Source: Syntrophorhabdus sp. | Lineage (GTDB): Bacteria > Desulfobacterota > Syntrophorhabdia > Syntrophorhabdales > Syntrophorhabdaceae | DNA: 64,000 nucleotides | Assembly: GCA_012719415.1 (NCBI GenBank) | Contig: JAAYAK010000210.1 | Coordinates: 1 to 64,000 of the forward strand | Reading direction: 5' to 3' | In this document: positions 25,776 to 34,437 of the stretch, one piece after another | How the letters are laid out: each line of letters begins with the position of its first letter | Numbering within the stretch: position 1 is the first letter of the stretch | Translations under genes and position numbers: made by a program | The notes under the pieces: generated by a model | Told to the model about the DNA's origin: nothing | Database searches by the model: none | Seen by the model: only the letters and a program-made list of their open reading frames with translations

Positions 25776-27743
25776 TTATATGCCGGGTTCCCTGGCCTCC
25801 AGGAACTCTTTCAATGCCTCGGCGGAGGTGAGGGGCTCGAAGCAGGTGGTGGCGATGCAGGGGATGATGACGTTTTCGCCGGGGTCGCCCCAGGTGACGC
25901 AGGTGCAAGGGTGATGGGCGAAGAGGGAGGCTTCGGCAAGTCCCGACCCTGCCCCGGCGCGGACCTCAAGCTTGACCATCCGGTAGAAGGCCTCCAGGGC
26001 GCAAAAATAATAGGCCCCATGGATCGCCATGGGGGAAGCCTCGGACGAGAAGGCCTCGAGGGCCGACCTCGCGTGATCGCGGTACCTGTCGTCACCTGAT
26101 ATCGCCGCGAGCTTGAGGAGCACAAGGATCGCAACCGCGTTCGCCGATGGTCTTGGTATGTCCTCGATGCCCTTGAGGCGGACCCCTATCACCTCCTCCT
26201 CGGTGTCGAAGAAGCCCGCGTCCCTGCCGTCCCGGAAACGTTCAATGCATCGGTCCATGAAAGCCTTTGCGTCGTCGAGATATTTCCTTTCACCCGTCGC
26301 CTCGTACGCGGCAATAAGAGCGTCGCAGAAGTACGCGTAGTCCTCGAGGAAGGCGTTCACGCCCTCGGAATGATAGAGCACCCCGTCCAGCACGTTCACG
26401 TCCCGGATCCTCTCAAGCGCCAGAAGCGCACGGTCGAGAACCGTTCTGTCGCCGAATGTCCTGTAGGCTTTACAGTAGGCCGATATCATCATGCCGTTGA
26501 GAGAGGTGTACAGGGCGGTATCGACAAAGGGTCTTTGCCTCTTCTCCCGCTCGGCGAGCAGCTTCTGTTTTCCTCTCTCTATGATCTCCGCCGTCGTCAT
26601 GACAGTGAGACCCGTTTCGCCGGCGATGTCGTCGACGGTCCTGCGGACGGAGAGCACCACCTTCCGCGGGTCGTGGTGCACCGCGTTGCGGGCATCGAAA
26701 AGATGCGGGAACAGCACCCGGCACTCTTCATCGCCGAGTGTCCGCCTGAGGTCCTCCTCGGTCCACGTGAAGTATCCCCCTTCATCGTCAGGCGTCACGT
26801 CGGCGTCCATGCTTGCGTAGAAGCCGCCCCGGGGGTCCGAGAGCTCCTTATCGACAAAGGCGATGATGCCCCGGGCCGTTTCCTTGAGGTATGGGTCACC
26901 GAAGAGCCTGAAGGCGTCGCAATAGTTCCTGAGAAGCCAGGCATTGTCGTCGGTCATCTTCTCGAAATGAGGCACAGCCCAACCGCTGTCCGTCGAATAA
27001 CGGTGAAAACCGCCGCCTATCTGGTCGTGAAAACCGCCTTCCGCCATGGCCGAAAGCGTCTTCTTCAGCATGAGGGCGAGGCCTTCGTCACCGGAGAAAA
27101 AAAACCTGCCCAGCAGGAATTCAATCGCACCGGGCATGGCGAATTTCGGGGCGCTTCCGAAGCCTCCGTTGGCCTTGTCGAAGGCAGCTAGCATCCGTTC
27201 CGCCGCCTCATCGACAAGCGCGAGCGAGAGAGGCCCCGCCGCTTTCCTCTCTCTCCTGATGGCGTCGAAGAGGATCCCTCCCTGCTCCTCGATCTCGTCC
27301 CTCTTCTCCTTGTAGTAACGGCTGATCGCGAGGAGAACCGTCCCGAAGGCGGGCATTCCGTAACGCTCGGTGGGCGGGAAGTAGGTCCCCCCGAAAAAAG
27401 GTTTCTTGTCGGGGGTCAGAAAAACGCTGAGAGGCCATCCTCCGCCCTGTCCCATGGCGGCCACCGCCTGCTGGTAACGGCGGTCGACGTCTGGCCGCTC
27501 GTCGCGATCGAGCTTGATGGCGATGTAGTGTTCGTTAAGGATCGCCGCCACAGTGTCATCTTCGAAGCTCTCCTTCGCCATGACGTGGCACCAGTGACAC
27601 CAGATGGCCCCGGAGCTCAGAAAGACGGGTTTGTCTTCCCTCGCCGCCCTGTCAAAAGCCTCCTGCGACCAGGGGTGCCAGTCGATCCTCTGATGCGCTG
27701 CATGCCTGAGATACGCCGACCTTTCACGGGCAAGTCTGTTCAT
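25776..27743 (-). CDS. Thioredoxin-fold DUF255 protein (YyaL/SPATA20-like)
   Basis: About 655 residues. The N-terminal thioredoxin-like domain carries WCHWCHVM (CxxC) and FLSSGAIW, followed by GGWPLSVFLTP and FFGGTYFPP, which identify the DUF255 family. The remainder is an alpha-helical (six-hairpin) barrel with WTEEDLRRTLGDEE and SLNGMMISAYCKAY. Biochemical role is not established in bacteria. The start is set at MNRLAR (27743), which conforms to family starts; a frame extending to 27779 would include 12 more residues with no support. Confidence 0.88.
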   Translation of the reverse strand: MNRLARERSAYLRHAAHQRIDWHPWSQEAFDRAAREDKPVFLSSGAIWCHWCHVMAKESFEDDTVAAILNEHYIAIKLDRDERPDVDRRYQQAVAAMGQGGGWPLSVFLTPDKKPFFGGTYFPPTERYGMPAFGTVLLAISRYYKEKRDEIEEQGGILFDAIRRERKAAGPLSLALVDEAAERMLAAFDKANGGFGSAPKFAMPGAIEFLLGRFFFSGDEGLALMLKKTLSAMAEGGFHDQIGGGFHRYSTDSGWAVPHFEKMTDDNAWLLRNYCDAFRLFGDPYLKETARGIIAFVDKELSDPRGGFYASMDADVTPDDEGGYFTWTEEDLRRTLGDEECRVLFPHLFDARNAVHHDPRKVVLSVRRTVDDIAGETGLTVMTTAEIIERGKQKLLAEREKRQRPFVDTALYTSLNGMMISAYCKAYRTFGDRTVLDRALLALERIRDVNVLDGVLYHSEGVNAFLEDYAYFCDALIAAYEATGERKYLDDAKAFMDRCIERFRDGRDAGFFDTEEEVIGVRLKGIEDIPRPSANAVAILVLLKLAAISGDDRYRDHARSALEAFSSEASPMAIHGAYYFCALEAFYRMVKLEVRAGAGSGLAEASLFAHHPCTCVTWGDPGENVIIPCIATTCFEPLTSAEALKEFLEAREPGI

Positions 27744-27838
27744 GTGTCCTCCATCAACCAGGAGCCGCGGATGCGTCATCGAATATGAGCACGAAAGGAC
27801 GCAATGTCAATGACGAAGCGCCGGGCGTCATTGTTCCC

Positions 27839-27867
27839 TTGCCACCCGTTCTCGATCAGGGCATAAT
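27839..27867 (+). promoter_or_regulatory. Promoter of the exported hydrolase gene
   Basis: TTGCCA (27839-27844), a 17-base spacer and CATAAT (27862-27867). The transcript would begin near 27874, which favours the start codon at 27902 over in-frame starts at 27785 or 27866. Confidence 0.55.
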
Positions 27868-27901
27868 GGACAGGAGAAACAACACGACAGGGAGTGTGAT
27901 C

Positions 27902-29203
27902 ATGGGACAGGGCAAAGATCTTCGGGTGTGTTTCGCGCTTGCCTTTGCGGCGCTCATATTTGTTTCCGTGAGAGGTGAGGCCATGGACCTTATCTTCAAG
28001 GACACGCAGTATTCCTTCCAGACCTTGAGGGCGATAGCCGCGACGGCCGGCGGGGCCGCCGATATCGGTGAATGCCTCAAGACAGCGTACCGCATCACGG
28101 AAGGAGATGATGAAAGCTGGTACCGCGAGTGGCGTGCCACAGCCGATGAGCGCAGGAAGGCCGCCGACGGTTTCGCGGCACAGGGCAGGGAGATGAGCGC
28201 TCATCAGGAATACCTGAAGGCGGCCAATTATTACAGGACGGCCGAGTTCTTTCTCCACAGGAACCCCGAAGACCCCCGCATACTTGCCACCTGGCGCGAA
28301 GGACGCGAGAGCTTTATCAGGGCGGCACGGCTTTCCCGAGCGCCGATAGTCCCCGTGGAGATCCCTTTCGAGGGCACGACCCTTCCCGCGTATCGCTGTC
28401 TCGTGGATGACCGGAAGGTGAAGCGGCCGCTTCTCATCATCCAGACAGGTTTCGACGGAACCGCGGAGGAGCTCTATTATACCGTGGCCGTCTTCGCCCT
28501 CGCGAGAGGATACAACTGCCTGCTGTTCGAGGGGCCGGGTCAGGGACGCGTCATCCGTGAACAGAAGATACCATTCCGCCCGAACTGGGAGACCGTGATC
28601 ACACCTGTCGTTGATTTCGCCCTGGGACAGGAGGAAACGGACCCCCGGCGCATCGCGATAATGGGGATCAGCTTCGGGGGGTATTTCGTGCCGCGGGCCA
28701 TGGCCTTCGAGAAAAGGATCCCCTTCTGCATAGTGAACGGCGGCGTCTACGACTTTCACAAGACTGCCCGCCTCACCCCCGAGCTGGAGAAGATGCTCGA
28801 CTCGGCGGAGGGCTCCGGGGCCATCGACAGGGAGGTTTACGAGAGGATGGAAAAGAGTCCTTCCCTCCGATGGGCGGTCGGCAACGGCATGTTCACCTTC
28901 CACGCGAAGACGCCGTCGGAGTGGTTCAGGATGACACGGGCCTACACGCTTGAAGGGGTGACGGACAGGATCACCTGCACGATGCTCGTCGTCGACTCCG
29001 AGGATGACAGGGACATGCCGGGCCAGTCACGAATGCTGTACAACGCGCTCAGGTCTCCCCGGGATTACATGCTCTTCACCAGGGAAGAAGGGGCGGAGGA
29101 ACACTGCCAGGTGGGCGCCTCCCGTATATCGAACGCGCGCATCCTCGACTGGCTGGACAACGCAATGAAAGCAAAACCGATGATGGAGGGAAGCGGGAAA
29201 TGA
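27902..29203 (+). CDS. Exported alpha/beta hydrolase (FrsA/esterase-like)
   Basis: A 433-residue protein with a signal peptide (MGQGKDLRVCFALAFAALIFVSVRGEA). A helical N-terminal region (about residues 40-150) precedes an alpha/beta-hydrolase core with the nucleophile elbow GISFGG (Ser about residue 259), a central acid near MLVVDSEDD and a catalytic His in EEHCQVGA. This helical-plus-core plan resembles 2,6-dihydropseudooxynicotine hydrolase and FrsA families. Substrate cannot be inferred. AGGGAGTGTGATC lies before the ATG. The gene is divergent from the DUF255 gene and ends in a convergent junction. Confidence 0.78.
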   Translation: MGQGKDLRVCFALAFAALIFVSVRGEAMDLIFKDTQYSFQTLRAIAATAGGAADIGECLKTAYRITEGDDESWYREWRATADERRKAADGFAAQGREMSAHQEYLKAANYYRTAEFFLHRNPEDPRILATWREGRESFIRAARLSRAPIVPVEIPFEGTTLPAYRCLVDDRKVKRPLLIIQTGFDGTAEELYYTVAVFALARGYNCLLFEGPGQGRVIREQKIPFRPNWETVITPVVDFALGQEETDPRRIAIMGISFGGYFVPRAMAFEKRIPFCIVNGGVYDFHKTARLTPELEKMLDSAEGSGAIDREVYERMEKSPSLRWAVGNGMFTFHAKTPSEWFRMTRAYTLEGVTDRITCTMLVVDSEDDRDMPGQSRMLYNALRSPRDYMLFTREEGAEEHCQVGASRISNARILDWLDNAMKAKPMMEGSGK

Positions 29204-29294
29204 AGGCTCAATGAACAACTGCACCGTATCCTGCCGGATGGGAGCTTTGACGCTTTTCGTTCGACTGTCGATCTTCGGCCAATTCGCTCTTGTC

Positions 29295-29322
29295 TGGTTA
29301 TTGGGATTTGATCATTGGTTAT
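29295..29322. repeat. Four-unit heptamer array over the ahbD stop codon
   Basis: TGGTTAT, TGGGATT, TGATCAT, TGGTTAT in a row. The TGA stop of ahbD (29312-29314 on the minus strand) is inside this array, so the C-terminal residues KNNQ are repeat-encoded. Only one arm is visible here. The remaining 29204-29294 holds nothing else recognisable. Confidence 0.8.
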
Positions 29323-30331
29323 TCTTTTCCCTGTACGAACACAGCGGCTCTTCCTGGAGGTAATCTCCCGTCTCCTCGTAGGCGCGGGCGCGGCAGCCGC
29401 CGCAGATGCGGACATAGCGGCAGGTCGAGCATTTTCCACGATATAACGTGAGATCGCGCAGGCGCCGGAACACCTCGGAGCCCTCCCAGACAGTCCTCAC
29501 ACCGTCCCTTCGCACATCGCCCGAATCGATCTCAAGGTAACCGCAGGGCTGGGCGATGCCTCGGTGAGAGATGAACATGAAGCTCTTCCCGGCAAGGCAC
29601 CCCGCGCTTTTCGGCGTCTCCCCATCTTCCTTCACGATGCGGTAATAGTGCGGGGCGCAGGTCACCTTCATCTCCAGTTCGCCCCTCTTTTCAATTGCCC
29701 GAAGCCGGTGGAGCACCTCCTCATAGGCCTCGGCGGAGAGCTCCTTTCCCTTGAGACCCGTTCCCCTGCCGACAGGCACGAGGAGAAAAACGTGCCAGGC
29801 GACAGCCCCGAGGGACCTGACCAACGCATAGATATCGTCGAGGTCATCGACATTGAGCCTCGTTACCGTGGTATTTATCTGGAAAGGCAGACCCGTCAGC
29901 TTGAGCATCCCTGCCGCCCCGGTCACGGCCCGGAAGGACCCGTCGACACCACGAAACTTGTCGTGACCGGTTTCGTCCCTTGCGTCGATGCTGAGGCTCA
30001 CCCTCTTTATACCCGAGGCCTCGAGCCTTTTCGCCGCCCCTTCGTCGACAAGGGTACCGTTCACGGCGATGACCATTCTCAATCCCCTGTCATTGCCATA
30101 TTCGATGATGTCGAAGATATCGGGCCTCATCAGCGGTTCCCCGCCGGTCAGGATGACCGTCGGCTCCGAGAAGGACAGGATACCATCGATAATGGCCCTG
30201 CATTCTTCCGTCGAGAGCTCGCCCTCGTAAGGGCCCGATGCCGCTGACGCGCGGCAGTGCATGCAGGAAAGGTTGCAGTTGCGGGTCAGCTCCCAGGCGA
30301 CCATCCTCAAAGGGTATGTTCTTTCGCCCAT
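29312..30331 (-). CDS. ahbD: Radical SAM/SPASM heme synthase AhbD-like
   Basis: A 339-residue protein with the radical-SAM motif CNLSCMHC (about residues 19-26), ILTGGEPLMRPD, and a C-terminal SPASM-like cysteine cluster: CGYLEI, CSTCRYVRICGGC. AhbD performs the last step of the siroheme-dependent heme route, oxidative decarboxylation of Fe-coproporphyrin III to heme b. Assignment rests on the family resemblance and on co-localisation with hemB and ahbC. It overlaps hemB by 25 bases; an alternative start lies nine codons in, just after the hemB stop. A related NirJ or other SPASM maturase is possible but less likely. Confidence 0.8.
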   Translation of the reverse strand: MGERTYPLRMVAWELTRNCNLSCMHCRASAASGPYEGELSTEECRAIIDGILSFSEPTVILTGGEPLMRPDIFDIIEYGNDRGLRMVIAVNGTLVDEGAAKRLEASGIKRVSLSIDARDETGHDKFRGVDGSFRAVTGAAGMLKLTGLPFQINTTVTRLNVDDLDDIYALVRSLGAVAWHVFLLVPVGRGTGLKGKELSAEAYEEVLHRLRAIEKRGELEMKVTCAPHYYRIVKEDGETPKSAGCLAGKSFMFISHRGIAQPCGYLEIDSGDVRRDGVRTVWEGSEVFRRLRDLTLYRGKCSTCRYVRICGGCRARAYEETGDYLQEEPLCSYREKNNQ

Positions 30332-31293
30332 GTACCGATCTCTTTCGCAAAGTAGGTAATGATGATGTCCGCGCCGGCGCGCCGGATGCTTGTCGTGGAT
30401 TCGATGACCGCCCGCTTCAGATCGAAGGATCCCTTCGCGGCCGCGAACCTGATCATTGAATACTCGCCGCTCACGCTGTACGCCGCGAGAGGTATGTTGA
30501 ACCTTTCTCTCGCCTGGCTCAAGACGTCGAGGTAAAAGAGCGCCGGCTTCACCATGATTATGTCCGCCCCCTCCTCGATATCGAGAGCGATCTCCCGCAT
30601 GGCCTCGCGGCTGTTGGGCGGGTCCATCTGGTAGGACCTGCGGTCACCGAACTGTGGGGCCGATTCGGCCGCCTCCCGGAAGGGGCCGTAGAGACAGGAC
30701 GCATACTTCGCGGCGTAGCTCATGACGGGCACATTGTAGTCTCCGTGAAGGTCGAGCATCTCCCTGATGGCCCGCACCCTGCCGTCCATCATGTCCGAGG
30801 GCGCAACAATGTCGGCGCCGGCCATGACGTGGCTGAGCGCGCTCTTTGCGAGGAGCTTCAGGGTCTCGTCGTTGTCGACGTAGCCGTCCTTCACGATACC
30901 ACAGTGGCCGTGGCTCGTGTACTCGCACATGCAGACGTCGGTGATGATGAGAATGTCGTCGCCGAAGCGGCCCTTGATGGCCCGCACCGCCTGTTGGACG
31001 ATACCGTTCCTGTCGTAAGCGCCGCTCCCCGTTTCATCCTTCTTCTCCGGTATGCCGAAGACGAGGACGGCAGGCACACCGGCATCAAGGGTCTTCTCCA
31101 CCTCGCTGAGGACACCGTCGACGGAGAACTGGCTGATCCCGGGCATGGCATCGATGGGAACCTCTCGTTCACTCATCTCCTTCACGAACACGGGGTAGAC
31201 GAGGCAGTCGCCTGAGAGCGTGGTTTCACGGACCATGCTCCTCAGTTTCTCGTTCTTTCTCATTCTCCTCGGCCGATACGTCGGATAACGCAT
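30307..31293 (-). CDS. hemB: Delta-aminolevulinic acid dehydratase (porphobilinogen synthase)
   Basis: A 328-residue protein condensing two 5-aminolevulinates to porphobilinogen. It contains the Zn-site cysteine pattern DVCMCEYTSHGHC, the active-site Lys segments SYAAKYAS and IIMVKPALFYLD, and the conserved RPRRMRKNEKLRSMV N-terminus. Length is normal. It sits between ahbC and ahbD in one run of minus-strand genes. Confidence 0.97.
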   Translation of the reverse strand: MRYPTYRPRRMRKNEKLRSMVRETTLSGDCLVYPVFVKEMSEREVPIDAMPGISQFSVDGVLSEVEKTLDAGVPAVLVFGIPEKKDETGSGAYDRNGIVQQAVRAIKGRFGDDILIITDVCMCEYTSHGHCGIVKDGYVDNDETLKLLAKSALSHVMAGADIVAPSDMMDGRVRAIREMLDLHGDYNVPVMSYAAKYASCLYGPFREAAESAPQFGDRRSYQMDPPNSREAMREIALDIEEGADIIMVKPALFYLDVLSQARERFNIPLAAYSVSGEYSMIRFAAAKGSFDLKRAVIESTTSIRRAGADIIITYFAKEIGTWAKEHTL

Positions 31294-31312
31294 GACACCT
31301 CCTTAACAGATA

Positions 31313-31536
31313 ATCACCAATGACCAAATTCCAATAACCAGGGAAAGAAAAGCCACCAAGGGACCAGACACCAATAACCACGAACTGATAATGACAAATT
31401 TACCAGATTCCGATTTACCAGACAACAGTCGCGTCAATGGTCGACCGGCCTGACGGTGATCTGCGTCTTGCCTGGTCATTGATTATTGGTCAATTGGTTA
31501 TTGTCTGGTTACTGGAATGTGATCATTGATCATTAT
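31313..31536. repeat. Large heptamer element with facing arms between hemB and ahbC
   Basis: Left part (31313-31435) has clear heptads CCAATGA, CCAAATT, CCAATAA, CCAGGGA (31317-31344) and further CCAATAACC-like units. The right part (31471-31536) is the reverse complement type: TGGTCAT, TGATTAT, TGGTCAA, TGGTTAT. The TAA stop of ahbC (31533-31535) lies in the right arm. This accounts for the whole 239-base spacer. Confidence 0.85.
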
Positions 31537-32717
31537 CGTTTTATTTCTTCATCCGTCAGGTAGCACTGCGGGTCTTCGGACCAGAGGTTGCCCGTTGCCG
31601 CCTCCGCGCGGACGCGGAAGTTGCCGGCACAGACATCGAGCCATCTGCATGTCGCACAGCGGCCGCCCACGTACTTCTTCTTTTCCTTGAGCTTTGCCAT
31701 GACCGGGTCCGTGAGATCCGTCCAGATAGCGCTGAAAGGCCGCTCACGAACGTTGCCGAAACTGTAGTGCCTCCAGAACTGGTCTGCGTGTACATTCCCC
31801 TTTTCGTCGACGCAGGCAATACCGAGGCCCGAAGAGTTCCCCTCGTTCATCCTGAGCAGCTCCAGCACCTCAGCCGCCCGGACCGGGTCCTCCTTAAGAA
31901 GCCTCAGGTAGACGTAAGGGCCATCTGCGTGATTGTCGACGGTGAGGACCTCCGGCGATCCCCCCTTATCGAAGAGCGCCTTCGTCCTGTCCATGATGAG
32001 GTCAACAACGCGGCGCGTCTCATCGTGGCGAAGGTCCTCTTCCATGAGCTTCGATCCTCGCCCGGCATAGACAAGATGGTAGAAGCAAACGCGCTGTATG
32101 CTCTCTTCCTCTATGAGGTCGAAGATCTTCGGGACCTCGTCGATATTCCTCTTATTTATGGTGAACCTGAGGCCCACCTTTATACCCGCGTCCCTCGCGT
32201 TCCTGATCCCGTCCATGGCACGCGCGAAGGCCCCCTCGACACCACGGAAAGCATCGTTTATCTCGCTCATGCCATCGAGGCTGACACCGATGTAGGACAG
32301 CGAGCACCGGGCGAACACCCGCGCCTTTTCCTTCGTGATGAGGGTACCGTTCGTCGATATGACGGCCCTGACGCCCTTTTTCACCGCGTGGTCGATAAGC
32401 TCCGGAAGGTCCTCCCTCAACACCGGCTCCCCTCCGGAGAAGAGGATGACGGGCACACGGAAACGAGCCAGGTCATCGATGAGCGCTTTGCCCTCCTGTG
32501 TCGACAACTCGTCTCCCCTGTAATCTTCGCCCTCGGCGAAGGCATAACAGTGAACGCACCTGAGATTGCAGCGCTTCGTCGTGTTCCAGACCACGACGGG
32601 CCTCTTGTCCTTTGAGAACTGCAGAAGGTGCGAGGGCAGAAGCGACGAATCCCTGCCGTACCTCAGGGGGTCGGAGGCCTCCACGGCCCCGCAGTAGAGT
32701 TTGGATATGCCGATCAT
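31533..32717 (-). CDS. ahbC: 12,18-didecarboxysiroheme deacetylase (radical SAM)
   Basis: About 394 residues starting MIGISKLYCG, with VVWNTTKRCNLRCVHCY (radical SAM CxxxCxxC), FSGGEPVLREDLPELI and C-terminal SPASM cysteines (CATCRWLDVCAGN). The LLPSHLLQFSKDKRPVVVWN block preceding the motif is distinctive for AhbC, which removes two acetate groups from didecarboxysiroheme to give Fe-coproporphyrin III. The start at 32717 is chosen because AAGGGCACC precedes it; a GTG 18 codons upstream is weaker. Boundary may be off by one base. Confidence 0.88.
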   Translation of the reverse strand: MIGISKLYCGAVEASDPLRYGRDSSLLPSHLLQFSKDKRPVVVWNTTKRCNLRCVHCYAFAEGEDYRGDELSTQEGKALIDDLARFRVPVILFSGGEPVLREDLPELIDHAVKKGVRAVISTNGTLITKEKARVFARCSLSYIGVSLDGMSEINDAFRGVEGAFARAMDGIRNARDAGIKVGLRFTINKRNIDEVPKIFDLIEEESIQRVCFYHLVYAGRGSKLMEEDLRHDETRRVVDLIMDRTKALFDKGGSPEVLTVDNHADGPYVYLRLLKEDPVRAAEVLELLRMNEGNSSGLGIACVDEKGNVHADQFWRHYSFGNVRERPFSAIWTDLTDPVMAKLKEKKKYVGGRCATCRWLDVCAGNFRVRAEAATGNLWSEDPQCYLTDEEIKR

Positions 32718-32789
32718 GGTGCCCTTATTGTGAGCCGAAACGTGAAAAAAGTCAACGCCCTTGTCCCGCACGACAAAGAGCCCAACTTA

Positions 32790-32818
32790 TTGAAAAGCGG
32801 CTTTTTCTGTGATATGCT
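32790..32818 (+). promoter_or_regulatory. Promoter of tRNA-Pro
   Basis: TTGAAA (32790-32795), 17 bases, TATGCT (32813-32818); the tRNA begins 11 bases later. Confidence 0.7.
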
Positions 32819-32828
32819 GGTGGCTGAT

Positions 32829-32907
32829 CGGGGCGTGGCGCAGTATGGTTCAGCGCGCTTGCCTTGGGCGCAAGAGGCCGCTGGTTCAAATCCAGTCGCC
32901 CCGACCA
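32829..32907 (+). tRNA. tRNA-Pro (anticodon TGG), CCA encoded
   Basis: Acceptor arms CGGGGCG (32829-32835) and CGCCCCG (32897-32903) pair fully, followed by A and an encoded CCA. The anticodon stem CTTGC/GCAAG encloses CTTGGGC, giving TGG at 32865-32867. The T-arm reads GGTTCAAATCC. The 5' C1 of the acceptor matches bacterial tRNA-Pro. Confidence 0.96.
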
Positions 32908-32916
32908 GAAAACTGG

Positions 32917-33046
32917 CTTGAACCGCTTGAACCGCTTGAACCGCTTGAACGTCCGAGGCGAATGGAAGCTTCTCACGCGGTATTCGTTTATATCCCGCGA
33001 TTCTTTCCTTTTTCTTACCCTCAAACGCTCAAGCGGTTCAAGCCGC
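32917..33046. repeat. 9-nt tandem element with facing arms
   Basis: Left arm is four perfect units, CTTGAACCG three times then CTTGAACGT (32917-32952). The right arm (33020-33046) is the inverse: CTCAAACGC, TCAAGCGGT, TCAAGCCGC. It ends four bases before the nitroreductase stop and separates it from the convergent tRNA-Pro. Confidence 0.88.
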
Positions 33047-33049
33047 CTC

Positions 33050-33703
33050 TTAGTCTATCCACCTCACGAAGCTCTCCAGCTCCTCCCGGGGGGAGGTGAA
33101 CTCGTTGATGGGGCTTGCCGGGTCGGCGTAGCCGAGGGCGGCGCCGATCACCACGTCCTTGTTGTCGGGAATGTTCAGTATCTCCTTGATATCATCCTCG
33201 TAGGCATTGATGAGGCCGATGGGACACGTGGACAGGCCGAAGCTGTGCGCGACAAGGAGAAAATAACCGAGAACAATGCCGATATCTACGAGACGGGCCT
33301 CGGAAAAGGCGTTGTCAAGGCAAAAGATGACCGCCGACGGGGCACCGTAGAAGTTGCAGCTTCCCTCGTTCACGAAACGGTTGAAATCCTGCCCCATTTT
33401 CTCAAGGTAGGGATTCATCAATATGAAAGACTCGGCTCCCCTCTTATGGAACTCGGCTGAAAGGGGCTTTACGTTCCCGGGGCTGCAGGAGATCTGTTTC
33501 TCACGATACAGCTTGACGAGCCTTCGGCTGAGCCTCGCCTTCTCTTCACCCATAACGACGACAAACTCCCAGGGTTGAAGGTTGATGGCCGACGGGGCAT
33601 GGATGGCAAGCCGCAGTATCTCCTCTATCTGCTCTTTCGAGACTTCATCGGGCTTGAACGCGCGAACACTCTTTCTCACCTTGATGGCTTCGATCAGATC
33701 CAT
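33050..33703 (-). CDS. Nitroreductase-family FMN oxidoreductase
   Basis: A 217-residue protein with the FMN-contact N-terminus AIKVRKSVRAFKPDEV, the APSAINLQPWEFVVV block and a C-terminal VVIGAALGYADPASP. The family uses NAD(P)H and FMN to reduce nitro groups, quinones or flavins; the natural substrate here is not deducible. AAAGGAGGACCTACCCC precedes ATG 33703, a very strong site, so upstream in-frame extensions are not used. It lies 35 bases after the B3/4 gene at the tail of the atp cluster. Confidence 0.85.
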   Translation of the reverse strand: MDLIEAIKVRKSVRAFKPDEVSKEQIEEILRLAIHAPSAINLQPWEFVVVMGEEKARLSRRLVKLYREKQISCSPGNVKPLSAEFHKRGAESFILMNPYLEKMGQDFNRFVNEGSCNFYGAPSAVIFCLDNAFSEARLVDIGIVLGYFLLVAHSFGLSTCPIGLINAYEDDIKEILNIPDNKDVVIGAALGYADPASPINEFTSPREELESFVRWID

Positions 33704-33738
33704 GGGGTAGGTCCTCCTTTCTTTGAATGCTAGAGACC

Positions 33739-34437
33739 TCAGACCGTGAACTCGGTCTGTTTCACCGACGACGAGACTATCGCACGATGAACGATCCTCC
33801 CATATTCGTTGACGAGGATGTTGTCGACAAGATCCCTGGCTGCCCTTTCGCAGAGCCAATCGGGAAGGCCTGACATTGCATGGATCAAAAGGCACGCCCT
33901 GGTGGTCTCGCTCTCGATCCTGTCCTTGTTCGACCTCTTCCAGAGCCACCGCCGCGTGAGTGCATCACTGTCATCCTTCACGATCACCTCGCCCTTTTCC
34001 ACAGTCTCCTGCTCGCCCATATCCATGGGGATGAAGGTTTCCGTGCCGCTGGCGAAGGTAAGACTGATATTGCCGTCCACCCCGCTCACGGCGTGCCCGC
34101 TGATGGGAGCAAGGTACTTGAGGGCGACCGAGTTGTAGAGGTCGACCAGGGGATTGAAGCGTGGGAACGGTCCCCCTTTGAGGGCCCGCCTGAGAAGGGA
34201 TTCTATGAAACTCGGATACTTCGTCGGGGCCATGCCCATTTTCTTGAAGGCTTCCCGCCAGGCCTTTATGTTCGGATGGTCCTGCGGACGTTCAAAAGAA
34301 AAATGGACTCTCAGATCGTCAACGACTTCCTCGAGTCCATCTTCGCCGTACCTTATATTGTCAATCTCACAAACAACCACACCGACCTGCAACGCAGGAA
34401 AAAGGCTGAATAGCCTCTCGTCGATGGTGAAGACCAT
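33739..34437 (-). CDS. B3/B4 domain protein
   Basis: A 232-residue protein with the B3/B4 fold found in the beta chain of phenylalanyl-tRNA synthetase: KKMGMAPTKYPSFIESLLRRA and LVDLYNSVALKYLAPISGHAV, then DALTRRWLWKRSNKDRIE. Stand-alone members of this family are widespread but have no firm function; tRNA editing has been suggested. Its ATG overlaps the atpC stop by one base (TAATG), suggesting translation from the atp messenger. Confidence 0.8.
   Translation of the reverse strand: MVFTIDERLFSLFPALQVGVVVCEIDNIRYGEDGLEEVVDDLRVHFSFERPQDHPNIKAWREAFKKMGMAPTKYPSFIESLLRRALKGGPFPRFNPLVDLYNSVALKYLAPISGHAVSGVDGNISLTFASGTETFIPMDMGEQETVEKGEVIVKDDSDALTRRWLWKRSNKDRIESETTRACLLIHAMSGLPDWLCERAARDLVDNILVNEYGRIVHRAIVSSSVKQTEFTV

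Noticed and set aside
26765-26780. GTCCACGTGAAG, another partial parS-like palindrome
   Set aside because: Lies in coding sequence of the DUF255 gene and matches poorly outside CACGTG.
29281-31540. Mobile element or integron suggested by repeats around ahbD-hemB-ahbC
   Set aside because: Heptamer arrays recur all over the window at gene ends, no transposase or integrase is present, and base use of the genes does not look foreign.
32752-33099. Open frames rich in LNR/FKR repeats around the tRNA-Pro
   Set aside because: They are translations of the 9-nt tandem element (CTTGAACCG) and the tRNA, with no ribosome site; not a gene.
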